NCBI GenBank assembly: GCA_964528825.1
Contig: CAZGVB010000030.1
Span: 1 to 18,717 of the forward strand
DNA from: RGIG5612 sp964528825
GTDB taxonomy: Bacteria > Bacillota > Clostridia > Lachnospirales > Lachnospiraceae
DNA length: 18,717 nt
Direction: 5' to 3'
Shown: one piece after another, positions 1 through 7,613 of the stretch
Position numbering within the stretch: position 1 is the stretch's first letter
Layout of the letters: the number at the start of each line of letters is the position of its first letter
Translations under genes and position numbers: made by a program
The notes under the pieces: model-generated
Seen by the model: only the letters and a program-made list of their open reading frames with translations
Told to the model about the DNA's origin: nothing
Database searches by the model: none

Positions 1-367
1 TAAGATATACGGCATTTACAAACTCATCAACATCCTGACTCTTTACACAAAGCGGCAATGCGTCGACTCCTCCGAATTCCTTGAACAGGACACATTTGCC
101 CTCCATTACAGGCATTCCGGCCTCGGGGCCTATATTGCCAAGTCCGAGTATGGCGCTGCCGTCCGTGATAACGGCGCATGTATTCCATCTTCGTGTCAGT
201 TCATAGGAAAGATCGGGATTCTTCTGTATCTCAAGGCACGGCTGAGCTACACCGGGTGTGTATGCAAGTGACAGATCCTCTGCGCTCTTTACGCTGACGC
301 GGGATTTTATCTCAATCTTGCCCTGTACATCATAATGCAGCTTCAGGCTTTCTTCGGCTATTGTCAT
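1..367 (-). CDS. Malic enzyme, N-terminal part (cut by window edge)
   Basis: This is the first 122 codons of a malic enzyme, which oxidatively decarboxylates malate to pyruvate with NAD(P)+ in the cytosol. The rest lies beyond the left edge. The translation starts MTIAEESLKLHYDVQGKIE and carries the family's conserved LAYTPGVAQPC segment with the expected catalytic Tyr at residue 36. It continues through ITDGSAILGLGNIGPEAGMP to GKCVLFKEFGGVDA, where Lys91 fits the catalytic lysine. The start is set by a strong AAGGAGG ribosome site just upstream of the ATG. It is the last gene of the minus-strand set and is separated from comF by 127 bp, which holds only a weak promoter-like element. The family is clear; the choice between NAD and NADP cannot be made from this fragment. 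Confidence 0.93.
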   Translation of the reverse strand, partial: MTIAEESLKLHYDVQGKIEIKSRVSVKSAEDLSLAYTPGVAQPCLEIQKNPDLSYELTRRWNTCAVITDGSAILGLGNIGPEAGMPVMEGKCVLFKEFGGVDALPLCVKSQDVDEFVNAVYL

Positions 368-439
368 ATTTTTTTCCTCCTTGGAGCCCTTTTTGTTTAG
401 TCCTGTTTTTCATAGGTCATTTAACACTGCCGGGCTTAA

Positions 440-445
440 ATTATA
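440..445 (-). promoter_or_regulatory. Possible -10 element upstream of malic enzyme gene
   Basis: A perfect TATAAT hexamer on the minus strand lies about 70 bp before the malic enzyme start. No good -35 hexamer sits 16-18 bp upstream and there is no extended -10 TGn, so this is only a weak promoter candidate. It falls in the 127-bp comF to malic enzyme gap, which shows no other signal. Confidence 0.25.
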
Positions 446-494
446 TCTCTGTTTACACGGACGGCTCACGGATCAGTCGACATCTGCAAAGATA

Positions 495-1331
495 TCAGCT
501 GCCGATAGTCATCGTCAAAAAGTATATCATATGTGTGCCGAAACGGCGCAAGGTTTTTGCACATTCATTCAATGTGGAGCCTGTTGTGAATATGTCATCC
601 ACAAGGAGCACTCTTTCATATTTTTGTCCTCCTCTCTTTATATCAAATGCGCCCGCAAGGCTCTTTGCTCTTTCACCTCCGCTTAGCGCACTCAGACGCG
701 GTGTGTCCTCTGCACGGATAAGATGGTCTGCATCCACGGGTATCCTGATATCCGCATACAGCTCCAGAAAAAAAGCAAGTCTTTTCGCTATCAGCTCTGC
801 CTGGTTATACATTCTCTCACGCATCCTGTTTCTGTGGAGCGGTACGGGTATTATCGCATCTATCTCCATACCTGCGATCTCCCGTGCGAACCGATAAGCC
901 GCTTCATATGCAAGCGCATCCGCATTATCTCGCATACCCGCATATTTGAGATCATATATGATCTTTCTCGCGCTTTCATTATGCAATGCCAGCGCTATTC
1001 CGCGGTTAAAGTCGCGCTGCTTATTGCGGCAATCACGGCAATATTCCTCTCTCTCATCCTCTGTGGGCCGGCCGCATTTCATACATACAGGCAGATCGGT
1101 TGTAAATTCCAGCTTTAAATAGCAATCTTTGCATATAAAGGGATTTTCAAAATGTCCCCTAAAGCCCTCCTCTGCTGCCCTGTCTATGTCCTTCTGCCTG
1201 ATTATTTTATTGCATACGGGACAGACCCTGGGATAGACCAGGGCGGTAAGCTTCTCCTTCGCTCGCAAAAATCTGAATTTGTCGGTCGGATTTATTTTCA
1301 TTATTACTTCTAAGATTGCCGGATCTGTCAT
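495..1331 (-). CDS. comF: ComF family protein (phosphoribosyltransferase-like, competence-associated)
   Basis: A 278-residue ComF/ComFC-type protein. Four CxxC pairs in the N-terminal half (CPVC, CKDC, CMKC, CRDC) look like two zinc-binding knuckles. The C-terminal half is a type I phosphoribosyltransferase fold with the PRPP loop VLLVDDIFTTGST near residues 242-254. In transformable bacteria ComFC supports uptake or processing of single-stranded DNA; many non-competent Firmicutes also carry it, and its exact role is unsettled. It begins 10 bp after the recD2 stop, so the two are probably co-transcribed. The first ATG (1331) has no clear ribosome site. An in-frame ATG at 1301, giving MKINPTDKFRF, has a weak AGAAG at good spacing and gives a more typical family start, so the true protein may be 268 residues. 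Confidence 0.93.
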   Translation of the reverse strand: MTDPAILEVIMKINPTDKFRFLRAKEKLTALVYPRVCPVCNKIIRQKDIDRAAEEGFRGHFENPFICKDCYLKLEFTTDLPVCMKCGRPTEDEREEYCRDCRNKQRDFNRGIALALHNESARKIIYDLKYAGMRDNADALAYEAAYRFAREIAGMEIDAIIPVPLHRNRMRERMYNQAELIAKRLAFFLELYADIRIPVDADHLIRAEDTPRLSALSGGERAKSLAGAFDIKRGGQKYERVLLVDDIFTTGSTLNECAKTLRRFGTHMIYFLTMTIGS

Positions 1332-1341
1332 ACACCGGCTT

Positions 1342-3591
1342 TTAGAATATCATACCCTTTGTCTCGAGAAGACGGTCCCTTAGTCCCGAATATCTTGCAG
1401 CCACCACCTTGTTGTCGATCATATTCCTTACCGTATCTTCCCTGCCTACGATACATACGCATTTGCGGGCTCTCGTCACTGCCGTATAAAGGATATTTCT
1501 GTTCATCAGCATAGGAGGCCCCGCAAAAAGAGGCAATATGACCGCTGGATATTCGCTTCCCTGAGCCTTATGAATGGTGGATGCATAGCAAAGGACCAGC
1601 TCCTCCAGCTTTTCGAACGGATATATGACATATTTGCCGTCATCAAATCTGACCTCCAGCACCAATGTATGCTCGTTTATGACGGTTATGACTCCGATAT
1701 CTCCGTTAAATACTCCCGTGCCCCTGTCATATACAAATCCGGAGCCTGTCCTCAGCTCCCATTCAAGAGCATAATCGTTCTTTATATGCATGACTTTATC
1801 CCCCTCACGGAATCTCTCATCATGCGCTGTGATTTCTTTTTTCCCTTTCCTCGGAGGATTGATGCTCTCCTGTAAGAACGAATTGATCTTCTCTACACCG
1901 AGCGGCCCCTTCTTGGTTGGCGAGAGCACCTGTATATCGCAGATATCCGCGTCAACATAATTCGGCAGCTTGTCCCTTAGCAGTGTGAGTATGCTTCCGA
2001 GTATGATCCTCGGATCGTCACGCTTTATATATATGAAGTCTTTGCTGTCGGGGCGCAGCTCTATCTGCTCACCGTGATTGATCTTATGAGCATTTACAAT
2101 GATATCGCTCTCTTCGGCCTGCCTGAATACCTTTTCGAGCTTTACCGTACTGAAGCAGCCTGAATCTATCATATCCTTAAGGACATTTCCCGCGCCTACC
2201 GACGGCAGCTGACAAGAATCACCTACAAATATCAATCTGGTACCGACTGATACAGCCTTAAGCAATGCCGCCATCAGGAAGATATCCACCATTGACATCT
2301 CATCGATGATGATAATGTCCGCCTCCAGCGGATTTTCCTCATTGCGCTCAAATCTCGCCCCCGCAGACGAATCCTCTATCTCCCCTGAAAGCTCCAAAAG
2401 TCTGTGAATAGTACATGCCTCTCTGCCGCAAGCCTCACTCATGCGCTTGGCTGCTCTTCCAGTGGGTGCCGCAAGTATTATCCTCTCATAGTCCTTTTGG
2501 AAATATTTTATTATCATATTAATGGTCGTCGTCTTACCGGTACCCGGTCCGCCCGTCATTATGAGTATGCCTGATTTTGCCGCTGCAGCGACAGCCTCCC
2601 TTTGCATATCGTCAAGCACTATGTCTGCCTGTGACTCTATCTCCTTTATCCTTTTTTCGATCTCCTCTTCACGTATGCTGCCTTTGACGTTCAGCTTATG
2701 CAGCAATGCCGCGATCTTATATTCCGTATAATAATAGGATGTATAATATATTTGGTTCGGATCTCCCTCTTTTATAATGACTCTCGAATCGATAGCAAGA
2801 TCCATTATGCACTTTTGAACCTGTCCTCTTTCTATATCACATACCCCGTCCAACGTAAGTGGCTTCAGTGTACTCAAGAGCGTATCTATCAGTTCATCCT
2901 CCGGAAGATATACGTTTCCCTCTCCGGCTGCCTTTATGAGCAAATGTATTATGCAGCTTTTTATACGGAATTCGCTGTTAGGTGATATACCTGTCTTATA
3001 TGCTATTTCGTCGGCCTTTCTGAAGCCGATACCAGTAATATCGTCGGCGAGTCTGTAGGGATTTTCCCTTATGATGCTGTATACTTCCTCGCCGTATTGT
3101 GAATATATCCTTACCGCAAGGCTGTTTGAAATACCATATTGACCAAGGAATATAAGCGCATTTCTGAGATCTCGTCTCTCCTCATGCCATGCTGCGATCT
3201 CCTGTGCCTTTTTTAAGGTGATGCCCTTTATAGATGCAAGGCATTCCGGCTCTTCGTCTATTATTCTCAGAGAATCCTCGCCGAATTTCTCGACTATGCG
3301 CGCGGCGGTTGCTTTCCCTATACCCTTTATGACTCCGCTTGCAAGATATCTCTCTATAGCATCGCAGCCCGTCGGTGGGACTATCTTGATACTCTCCACC
3401 TTAAACTGTTCGCCGTATACGGGATGAAATATCCGCTCGCCGCTCAGCTCGACATATTCACCCTCATCCGCAAATTGAAAAACGCCTACACAGACCTCCT
3501 CATCTCCGTTTTCCTCGACATGAGCCACTGTATAGCCGTTTTTCTCATTTCTGTATACTATTTTGGTGATATATCCTTTGATATTTTCCAC
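1342..3591 (-). CDS. recD2: ATP-dependent RecD2-type DNA helicase
   Basis: A 749-residue superfamily 1B helicase of the RecD2 group, the RecBC-independent RecD found in many Firmicutes, which unwinds DNA 5' to 3' and is tied to repair and fork stability. The N-terminal domain opens MENIKGYITKIVYRNEKNG and is followed by helix-hairpin-helix type DNA-binding segments (IKGIGKATAARIVEKFG, about residues 82-100). The motor shows Walker A GGPGTGKTTT near 346, DEMSMVD near 429, GDSCQLPSVG, TIHKAQGSEYP near 670 and YTAVTRAR near 697. I chose a GTG at 3591 because GGAG lies 5 nt upstream. GTG at 3597, with AAAAGGA in front, is nearly as good. An ATG at 3687 would begin inside a long hairpin and lacks family similarity, so I rejected it. 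Confidence 0.95.
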   Translation of the reverse strand: MENIKGYITKIVYRNEKNGYTVAHVEENGDEEVCVGVFQFADEGEYVELSGERIFHPVYGEQFKVESIKIVPPTGCDAIERYLASGVIKGIGKATAARIVEKFGEDSLRIIDEEPECLASIKGITLKKAQEIAAWHEERRDLRNALIFLGQYGISNSLAVRIYSQYGEEVYSIIRENPYRLADDITGIGFRKADEIAYKTGISPNSEFRIKSCIIHLLIKAAGEGNVYLPEDELIDTLLSTLKPLTLDGVCDIERGQVQKCIMDLAIDSRVIIKEGDPNQIYYTSYYYTEYKIAALLHKLNVKGSIREEEIEKRIKEIESQADIVLDDMQREAVAAAAKSGILIMTGGPGTGKTTTINMIIKYFQKDYERIILAAPTGRAAKRMSEACGREACTIHRLLELSGEIEDSSAGARFERNEENPLEADIIIIDEMSMVDIFLMAALLKAVSVGTRLIFVGDSCQLPSVGAGNVLKDMIDSGCFSTVKLEKVFRQAEESDIIVNAHKINHGEQIELRPDSKDFIYIKRDDPRIILGSILTLLRDKLPNYVDADICDIQVLSPTKKGPLGVEKINSFLQESINPPRKGKKEITAHDERFREGDKVMHIKNDYALEWELRTGSGFVYDRGTGVFNGDIGVITVINEHTLVLEVRFDDGKYVIYPFEKLEELVLCYASTIHKAQGSEYPAVILPLFAGPPMLMNRNILYTAVTRARKCVCIVGREDTVRNMIDNKVVAARYSGLRDRLLETKGMIF

Positions 3592-3654
3592 GAGCACTCC
3601 GGATCCTTTTCGAATCGATCTTGCATTTGCGGTGAGATATAGGATACAGACGAT

Positions 3655-3703
3655 CCGACATGCCGCCATATGATATACATTGATCATTTGGCGGACATGC
3701 CGG
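3655..3703. repeat. Long imperfect hairpin between mreB and recD2
   Basis: On the minus strand the arms are CCGGCATGTCCGCCA and TGGCGGCATGTCGG. They pair along their length with one bulged T and one mismatch. The 20-nt loop can itself pair (ATGAT with ATCAT). There is no U-tract after it, so it is not a standard intrinsic terminator. It may stabilise the mreB mRNA end, lower read-through into recD2, or be a dispersed palindromic element. Confidence 0.7.
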
Positions 3704-3755
3704 GCTGTTCCTCATCACGATATATGACAGATATGTATCCATTATCTGTCTGTTA

Positions 3756-4745
3756 TTATATGGATTGTTCTTTTCCGAGATATTCGATGAACAGACCTGT
3801 TCCTACCGCAACGCACAGCATCGGATCCTCTGCTGTGATGGCATTGATGCCTATACGGTCTTCTATGATATCCTCAAGTCCGCGGAGCAGACATCCTCCG
3901 CCTGTCATGACAATGCCTCTGTCTGCTATGTCTGCTGCAAGCTCCGGCGGAGTCTTTTCAAGGACCTCGTGAATGGCCTCCACTATCTGTGATACGGACT
4001 CTCTGAGAGCCTCTTCCGTCTCAGAGGATGTCACGGTCACCTTGCGCGGAAGTCCCGATACAAGATTGCGTCCTCTTACATCCATTGTCATCTCTTCGCC
4101 TGTCGGGAAGCATGTGCCTATCTGTATCTTGATCTCCTCGGCGGTCCTCTCTCCTATGAGAAGATTGTGCCTCTTTTTCATATAACGAACGATAGCCTCA
4201 TCGAAATCGTCACCTGCAAGCTTAAGTGAAGTGCTTGCAACTACACCCCCGAGTGAGATGACGGCTATATCCGTTGTTCCGCCGCCTATGTCAACGATCA
4301 TATTGCCGCATGGCTTGGTTATATCGACTCCCGCACCGATAGCTGCCGCGATGGGCTCCTCGATGACTGCGACCTCTCTTGCACCTGCCTGATATGCAGC
4401 ATCCTCAACGGCCTTTTTTTCCACCTCAGTAACTCTGCTCGGTACGCATACACTTATACGGGGCTTACGAAAAGTCCTTCTTCCTATAGCCTTCTGTATG
4501 AAATATTTGAGCATCTTTTCGGTTACGGTATAATCCGAAATAACACCCTGCCTGAGAGGCCTGATAGCTTCGATATTGCCCGGAGTCCTTCCGAGCATCA
4601 ATCTGGCCTCCTCACCGATAGCCACTATCTTCTTTGTTTCCTTGTCGTAGGCCACTACCGACGGCTCCTTTAATACCACGCCGCGTCCTGATATATATAC
4701 AAGTACACTTGCTGTGCCAAGATCTACTCCGATATCGCTTGCCAT
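3756..4745 (-). CDS. mreB: MreB/Mbl-family rod-shape actin homologue
   Basis: A 329-residue bacterial actin that forms membrane-bound filaments guiding lateral cell-wall synthesis. The actin/Hsp70 nucleotide-binding signatures are present: phosphate 1 IGVDLGTASVLVY at residues 5-17, phosphate 2 VDIGGGTTDIAVIS near 150, and the adenosine motif VMTGGGCLLRGLEDI near 275. The conserved segment GRTPGNIEAIRPLRQGVISDY is typical of the family. The short start without the MFG prefix and the EARLMLGRTPGN segment are closer to Mbl than to the MreB found beside mreCD, and no mreC or mreD is nearby. AGGAGA precedes the ATG, and a strong promoter lies about 35 nt upstream of it. recD2 and comF follow on the same strand. 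MreB, Mbl and MreBH cannot be separated with certainty here. Confidence 0.95.
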   Translation of the reverse strand: MASDIGVDLGTASVLVYISGRGVVLKEPSVVAYDKETKKIVAIGEEARLMLGRTPGNIEAIRPLRQGVISDYTVTEKMLKYFIQKAIGRRTFRKPRISVCVPSRVTEVEKKAVEDAAYQAGAREVAVIEEPIAAAIGAGVDITKPCGNMIVDIGGGTTDIAVISLGGVVASTSLKLAGDDFDEAIVRYMKKRHNLLIGERTAEEIKIQIGTCFPTGEEMTMDVRGRNLVSGLPRKVTVTSSETEEALRESVSQIVEAIHEVLEKTPPELAADIADRGIVMTGGGCLLRGLEDIIEDRIGINAITAEDPMLCVAVGTGLFIEYLGKEQSI

Positions 4746-4787
4746 ATTTTTTCTCCTGTACGATTTCTGCCTGGCGGCTGATTATTT

Positions 4788-4816
4788 ATTATATATCCCG
4801 GCTGACATTTTTTCAA
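4788..4816 (-). promoter_or_regulatory. Sigma-A type promoter of mreB
   Basis: On the minus strand TTGAAA (4811-4816) and TATAAT (4788-4793) are separated by exactly 17 bp. The predicted start of transcription is near 4781, leaving a leader of about 35 nt with an AGGAGA ribosome site before the mreB ATG. Confidence 0.8.
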
Positions 4817-4881
4817 TGTACTTAAAGGGGTTACTGTCATTACTGCATGGTGACCGGCGATAACATTTACCGCTGCATTGC

Positions 4882-4911
4882 TTGACCTCATAATTTGATA
4901 TCGGTTATAAT
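4882..4911 (+). promoter_or_regulatory. Sigma-A type promoter of the TPM-like/PAP2 unit
   Basis: TTGACC (4882-4887) and a perfect TATAAT (4906-4911) lie 18 bp apart. Transcription would start at about 4917-4919, which coincides with the ATG at 4919. It is arranged divergently from the mreB promoter, with the two -35 boxes about 65 bp apart. Confidence 0.75.
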
Positions 4912-4918
4912 CTTCCGT

Positions 4919-5845
4919 ATGGGAATATTTGATTTTGACAAAGACAGAAAATACGGCCGCGATATCCGTGATGACAGCCGATATGGGACTCATAGCGGCA
5001 ATGCAGATCATACGGAAGATACGGATGACTACTACAGACACGGCAGATATGACAGCTCACACAGCAGCTATGACAGCTCGCGCGGCAGCTTATATGCTTC
5101 CATGAAAAAAAGCCGCAACAGCACTCTTGCCGTAGTTGTTATAGCTCTTGTCGTATATTTTATCTACTGTTCATTCGGACAGAGCGGATCTTGTGCCGGT
5201 GCATCATCAACAGGAAGGATAAGGCTGGACTCCTCCATGTGCGTCATGCTTGATGACTGGTACGAGGGCAATGACTCATACTTTGACGATACCGTAATAG
5301 AGGCTATGCAGAGCTTTTACGAACAGACAGGCGTACAGCCCTTTGTGCTGCTCATAAGCGATGATAATTCTGCCGGGGATGAGCTTGACGATATCGCACA
5401 GGATTATTATAAGAACAAACTATTTGCGGATACGGATGAATATGACGAGGGGCATTTCGTTGTAGTCATCAAAGAGTCGGACGGCTCATACAATACAGGC
5501 TCTTATGTAGGAGAGGATGCTGCCTCTTATATACCCGATGAAGCAAAGAAAGCAGTCCTTGACGATGAGGCTGTAGGCGAGTTTTTGATGCTCCTTAGTG
5601 AGAATCTGTCGCAATATACAGTTCCCGAGGCAATCGCAAATACCTTCAAGAACGGCGCTTCCGAGATAATGGGACAGAGCCGGGTCACTACATATATCAT
5701 ATTGGCTATCGCCGTTATATGCATTTTGTATACTGTTTTCAACGTTCTTAAGAAGCGTAAGGAGTCCGGCAGCTCATATACAGACGGCCATACATATGTC
5801 ACGGTTGAGAAGCAGCCGGATGATCATAAAGGAGCTCAAGAATGA
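4919..5845 (+). CDS. Membrane-anchored TPM-domain-like protein, function unknown
   Basis: A 308-residue membrane protein. The N-terminal 60 residues are hydrophilic and rich in D, R, H, S and Y, with a 21-bp tandem duplication encoding YDSSHSS/YDSSRGS. A transmembrane helix follows (about 69-86, LAVVVIALVVYFIYC). Then comes an exported domain of roughly 150 residues that reads like a TPM/YgcG domain: a helix ending YEQTGVQPFVLLISDD, then GHFVVVIKESDGSYNTGSYVG. A second helix (about 256-275) leads to a short basic then acidic cytoplasmic tail. TPM domains occur in envelope proteins and some act as phosphatases; no activity can be assigned here. No ribosome site precedes the ATG, and the promoter suggests a leaderless transcript. 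A TTG at 4895 would extend it by eight residues but lies inside the promoter. The stop overlaps the PAP2 start. Confidence 0.85.
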   Translation: MGIFDFDKDRKYGRDIRDDSRYGTHSGNADHTEDTDDYYRHGRYDSSHSSYDSSRGSLYASMKKSRNSTLAVVVIALVVYFIYCSFGQSGSCAGASSTGRIRLDSSMCVMLDDWYEGNDSYFDDTVIEAMQSFYEQTGVQPFVLLISDDNSAGDELDDIAQDYYKNKLFADTDEYDEGHFVVVIKESDGSYNTGSYVGEDAASYIPDEAKKAVLDDEAVGEFLMLLSENLSQYTVPEAIANTFKNGASEIMGQSRVTTYIILAIAVICILYTVFNVLKKRKESGSSYTDGHTYVTVEKQPDDHKGAQE

Positions 5846-6723
5846 ATACATTTTTATTGACATCTTCGATAGGAGCACAGCTCGATACACTTTTCAAAGG
5901 CTTCGATCTTGCCGTATTTCAGATCTTCGGACAGATGCAGTCTGATGTTCTGACAGTACTCTCAAAGATCCTTACCTCATTTGGCTCGGAGCTGTTTATT
6001 GCGATGTTCGCCGTCATGGGCCTCGTCCTTTGCTTCTTCAAGCGTACACGAAAGGTCGGCCTGGCTATAGTATTTTCTGTCATAATAGGCACTCTTTTGA
6101 CCAATGTCATCATCAAGCCTATGGTCGGCAGAGTCAGACCTTACAATACTCTGCAGGATAATGCAGCCTTTTGGTCATGGTATATCAATGCGGGCATGCT
6201 CTCGGAATCAGACTTCTGCTTTCCGTCGGGTCATACGACAGGTGCTACGGAGATTGCCGTGGCTCTTATGCTGTGTCATATCAAGTCAAAAAGAAAGCCT
6301 GCAAAGGCTCTCTTCTGGATATTCCCTCTCATAGCACTTCTTACGGGTGCCTCGAGGATATATCTGATGGTGCATTATCCGTCGGATGTTATCGCAGCCT
6401 TTATAATAGGCACTGCCGCAGGTGTATCGGGCTTCGTCATCGCTTCTCTTTTATGCCGCAGGCTCACCCGAAACGACCGCTATATGGCATTATTAGAACG
6501 TAATGTCAAGCCGATAGGTATCATGGCCATCGCACTTGCGGTCATGGTGATGTTTTTGATTAGCTTCTCCTTCACCTTGAATAACGGCGGTGAGGATGCC
6601 GTAAGATGCTCGTATGACGGAGATTACAATTGCCAGAACGAAGCCGAGACCGGCAGCAAATATCCTGCTATCGACGGGAAATACTATTGTAAGATCCATT
6701 ATGATGAGGCCGCAGCCAAGTAA
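5842..6723 (+). CDS. PAP2-family membrane phosphatase with Cys3-His C-terminal tail
   Basis: A 293-residue integral membrane phosphatase. All three PAP2 signatures are visible: K92-x6-R99-P (KPMVGRVRP), PSGH at 128-131, and S171-R-x5-H178-x3-D182 (SRIYLMVHYPSD), so the active site looks complete. Relatives dephosphorylate undecaprenyl pyrophosphate, phosphatidate or phosphatidylglycerol phosphate; the substrate here is not evident. About six hydrophobic helices are present, the last at about 225-246. The tail after it is odd: C256-x7-C264-x18-C283-x2-H286, a spacing that suggests a small metal-binding knuckle, probably cytoplasmic. The ATG overlaps the TPM-like gene by 4 bp (ATGA) and has AAGGAG 8 nt upstream, so the two are translationally coupled. 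The mreB gene next door hints at an envelope role. Confidence 0.93.
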   Translation: MNTFLLTSSIGAQLDTLFKGFDLAVFQIFGQMQSDVLTVLSKILTSFGSELFIAMFAVMGLVLCFFKRTRKVGLAIVFSVIIGTLLTNVIIKPMVGRVRPYNTLQDNAAFWSWYINAGMLSESDFCFPSGHTTGATEIAVALMLCHIKSKRKPAKALFWIFPLIALLTGASRIYLMVHYPSDVIAAFIIGTAAGVSGFVIASLLCRRLTRNDRYMALLERNVKPIGIMAIALAVMVMFLISFSFTLNNGGEDAVRCSYDGDYNCQNEAETGSKYPAIDGKYYCKIHYDEAAAK

Positions 6724-6748
6724 TATCAACGGCTTATCCGGACGAGCG

Positions 6749-6773
6749 TGCTGCAGGTGATCAACCTGCGGCA
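6749..6773. repeat. 10-bp hairpin between convergent PAP2 and trpA genes
   Basis: TGCTGCAGGT and ACCTGCGGCA flank a 5-nt loop GATCA and form a 10-bp stem with one G-U pair. It sits in the 110-bp gap between the convergent genes. Neither side carries a T-run, so a bidirectional transcription end or RNA 3'-end stabiliser is possible but not shown. Confidence 0.55.
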
Positions 6774-6833
6774 ACGAGGCGCAGACAATACAGAGATTCG
6801 TATAATGCCCGCACATGACCTGCATCTATGTCT

Positions 6834-7613
6834 CTACAGGTCCCTGATCGCATCCTTCATCTCTTTCACGAATTCCTTTACATAAGGAACACAGGCCTCT
6901 CCATATTCGTCGCACAGCTTTACTATGGCAGAGCCTACTATAACTCCGTCTGATATCAGTGCCATTTGCCGTGCCTGCGCGGGATCTGATATCTCAAAGC
7001 CGACCGCACACGGGATCTTCGATACCTCCTTCACCTTGGCTGTCATGGCGCCTATGTCGGTCGTTATATTGTCGCCCATTTCCGCGGCTCCGGGCGACGG
7101 AACCATATAAAGAAATCCCTTTGCCTCTTTTGCTATCATGGCAATACGCTTGCCCGATGTCGGAGCTATCATAGATATAAGCACCATACCATGATCTGCG
7201 AATACCTTTTCAAATTCTTCCTTTTCCTCAAATGGTACGTCAGGAAGTATGATTCCCTGTATACCTGCACGCTCGGCGCGTATACAGAATTTTTCGATTC
7301 CGTATGAATATACCACATTTGCGTATGTCATAAAGACAAGCGGAATGTCTGTATTGTCTCTGATACGCTCTGTCATATCGAATGTCTTGTCGGTGGTCAC
7401 ACCTCCATGGAGGGCTCTCTCATCTGCTGCCATTATGGCGGGGCCCTCTGCCACCGGATCTGAAAAAGGAATGCCCAGCTCTATGATATCAGCTCCCGCA
7501 TCCTCCATCGCATATACAAGTTTTTCGGATATTTCCAGCGTAGGATCTCCGCATGTGATAAATGGTATAAATGCCTTTCCCTTTGAAAAAGCATCTTCTA
7601 TCGATCTACTCAT
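6834..7613 (-). CDS. trpA: Tryptophan synthase alpha chain with altered active site
   Basis: A 259-residue TrpA, a TIM barrel that normally splits indole-3-glycerol phosphate into indole and glyceraldehyde 3-phosphate and tunnels the indole to TrpB. The family is clear from FIPFITCGDP, IIELGIPFSDP, ILPDVPFEE and VIVGSAIVK. Glu45 matches the catalytic E. coli Glu49, and Gly227-Ser228 match the phosphate-binding G234-S235. By hand alignment to E. coli, several sites differ: D60 is Glu56, T183 is Ala177, G184 is Glu178 and G213 is Glu207. The loop-6 motif GVTG has become GAAE. Its start overlaps trpB by 8 bp and GGAGA precedes it, so it is coupled to trpB. No frameshift or stop is present. It could be an active variant or a subunit kept to stimulate TrpB. 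Confidence 0.95.
   Translation of the reverse strand: MSRSIEDAFSKGKAFIPFITCGDPTLEISEKLVYAMEDAGADIIELGIPFSDPVAEGPAIMAADERALHGGVTTDKTFDMTERIRDNTDIPLVFMTYANVVYSYGIEKFCIRAERAGIQGIILPDVPFEEKEEFEKVFADHGMVLISMIAPTSGKRIAMIAKEAKGFLYMVPSPGAAEMGDNITTDIGAMTAKVKEVSKIPCAVGFEISDPAQARQMALISDGVIVGSAIVKLCDEYGEACVPYVKEFVKEMKDAIRDL

Noticed and set aside
3592..3687. N-terminal extension of recD2 to an ATG at 3687
   Set aside because: The added 32 residues run through the long hairpin, lack RecD2 similarity, and better GTG starts with ribosome sites exist at 3591 and 3597.
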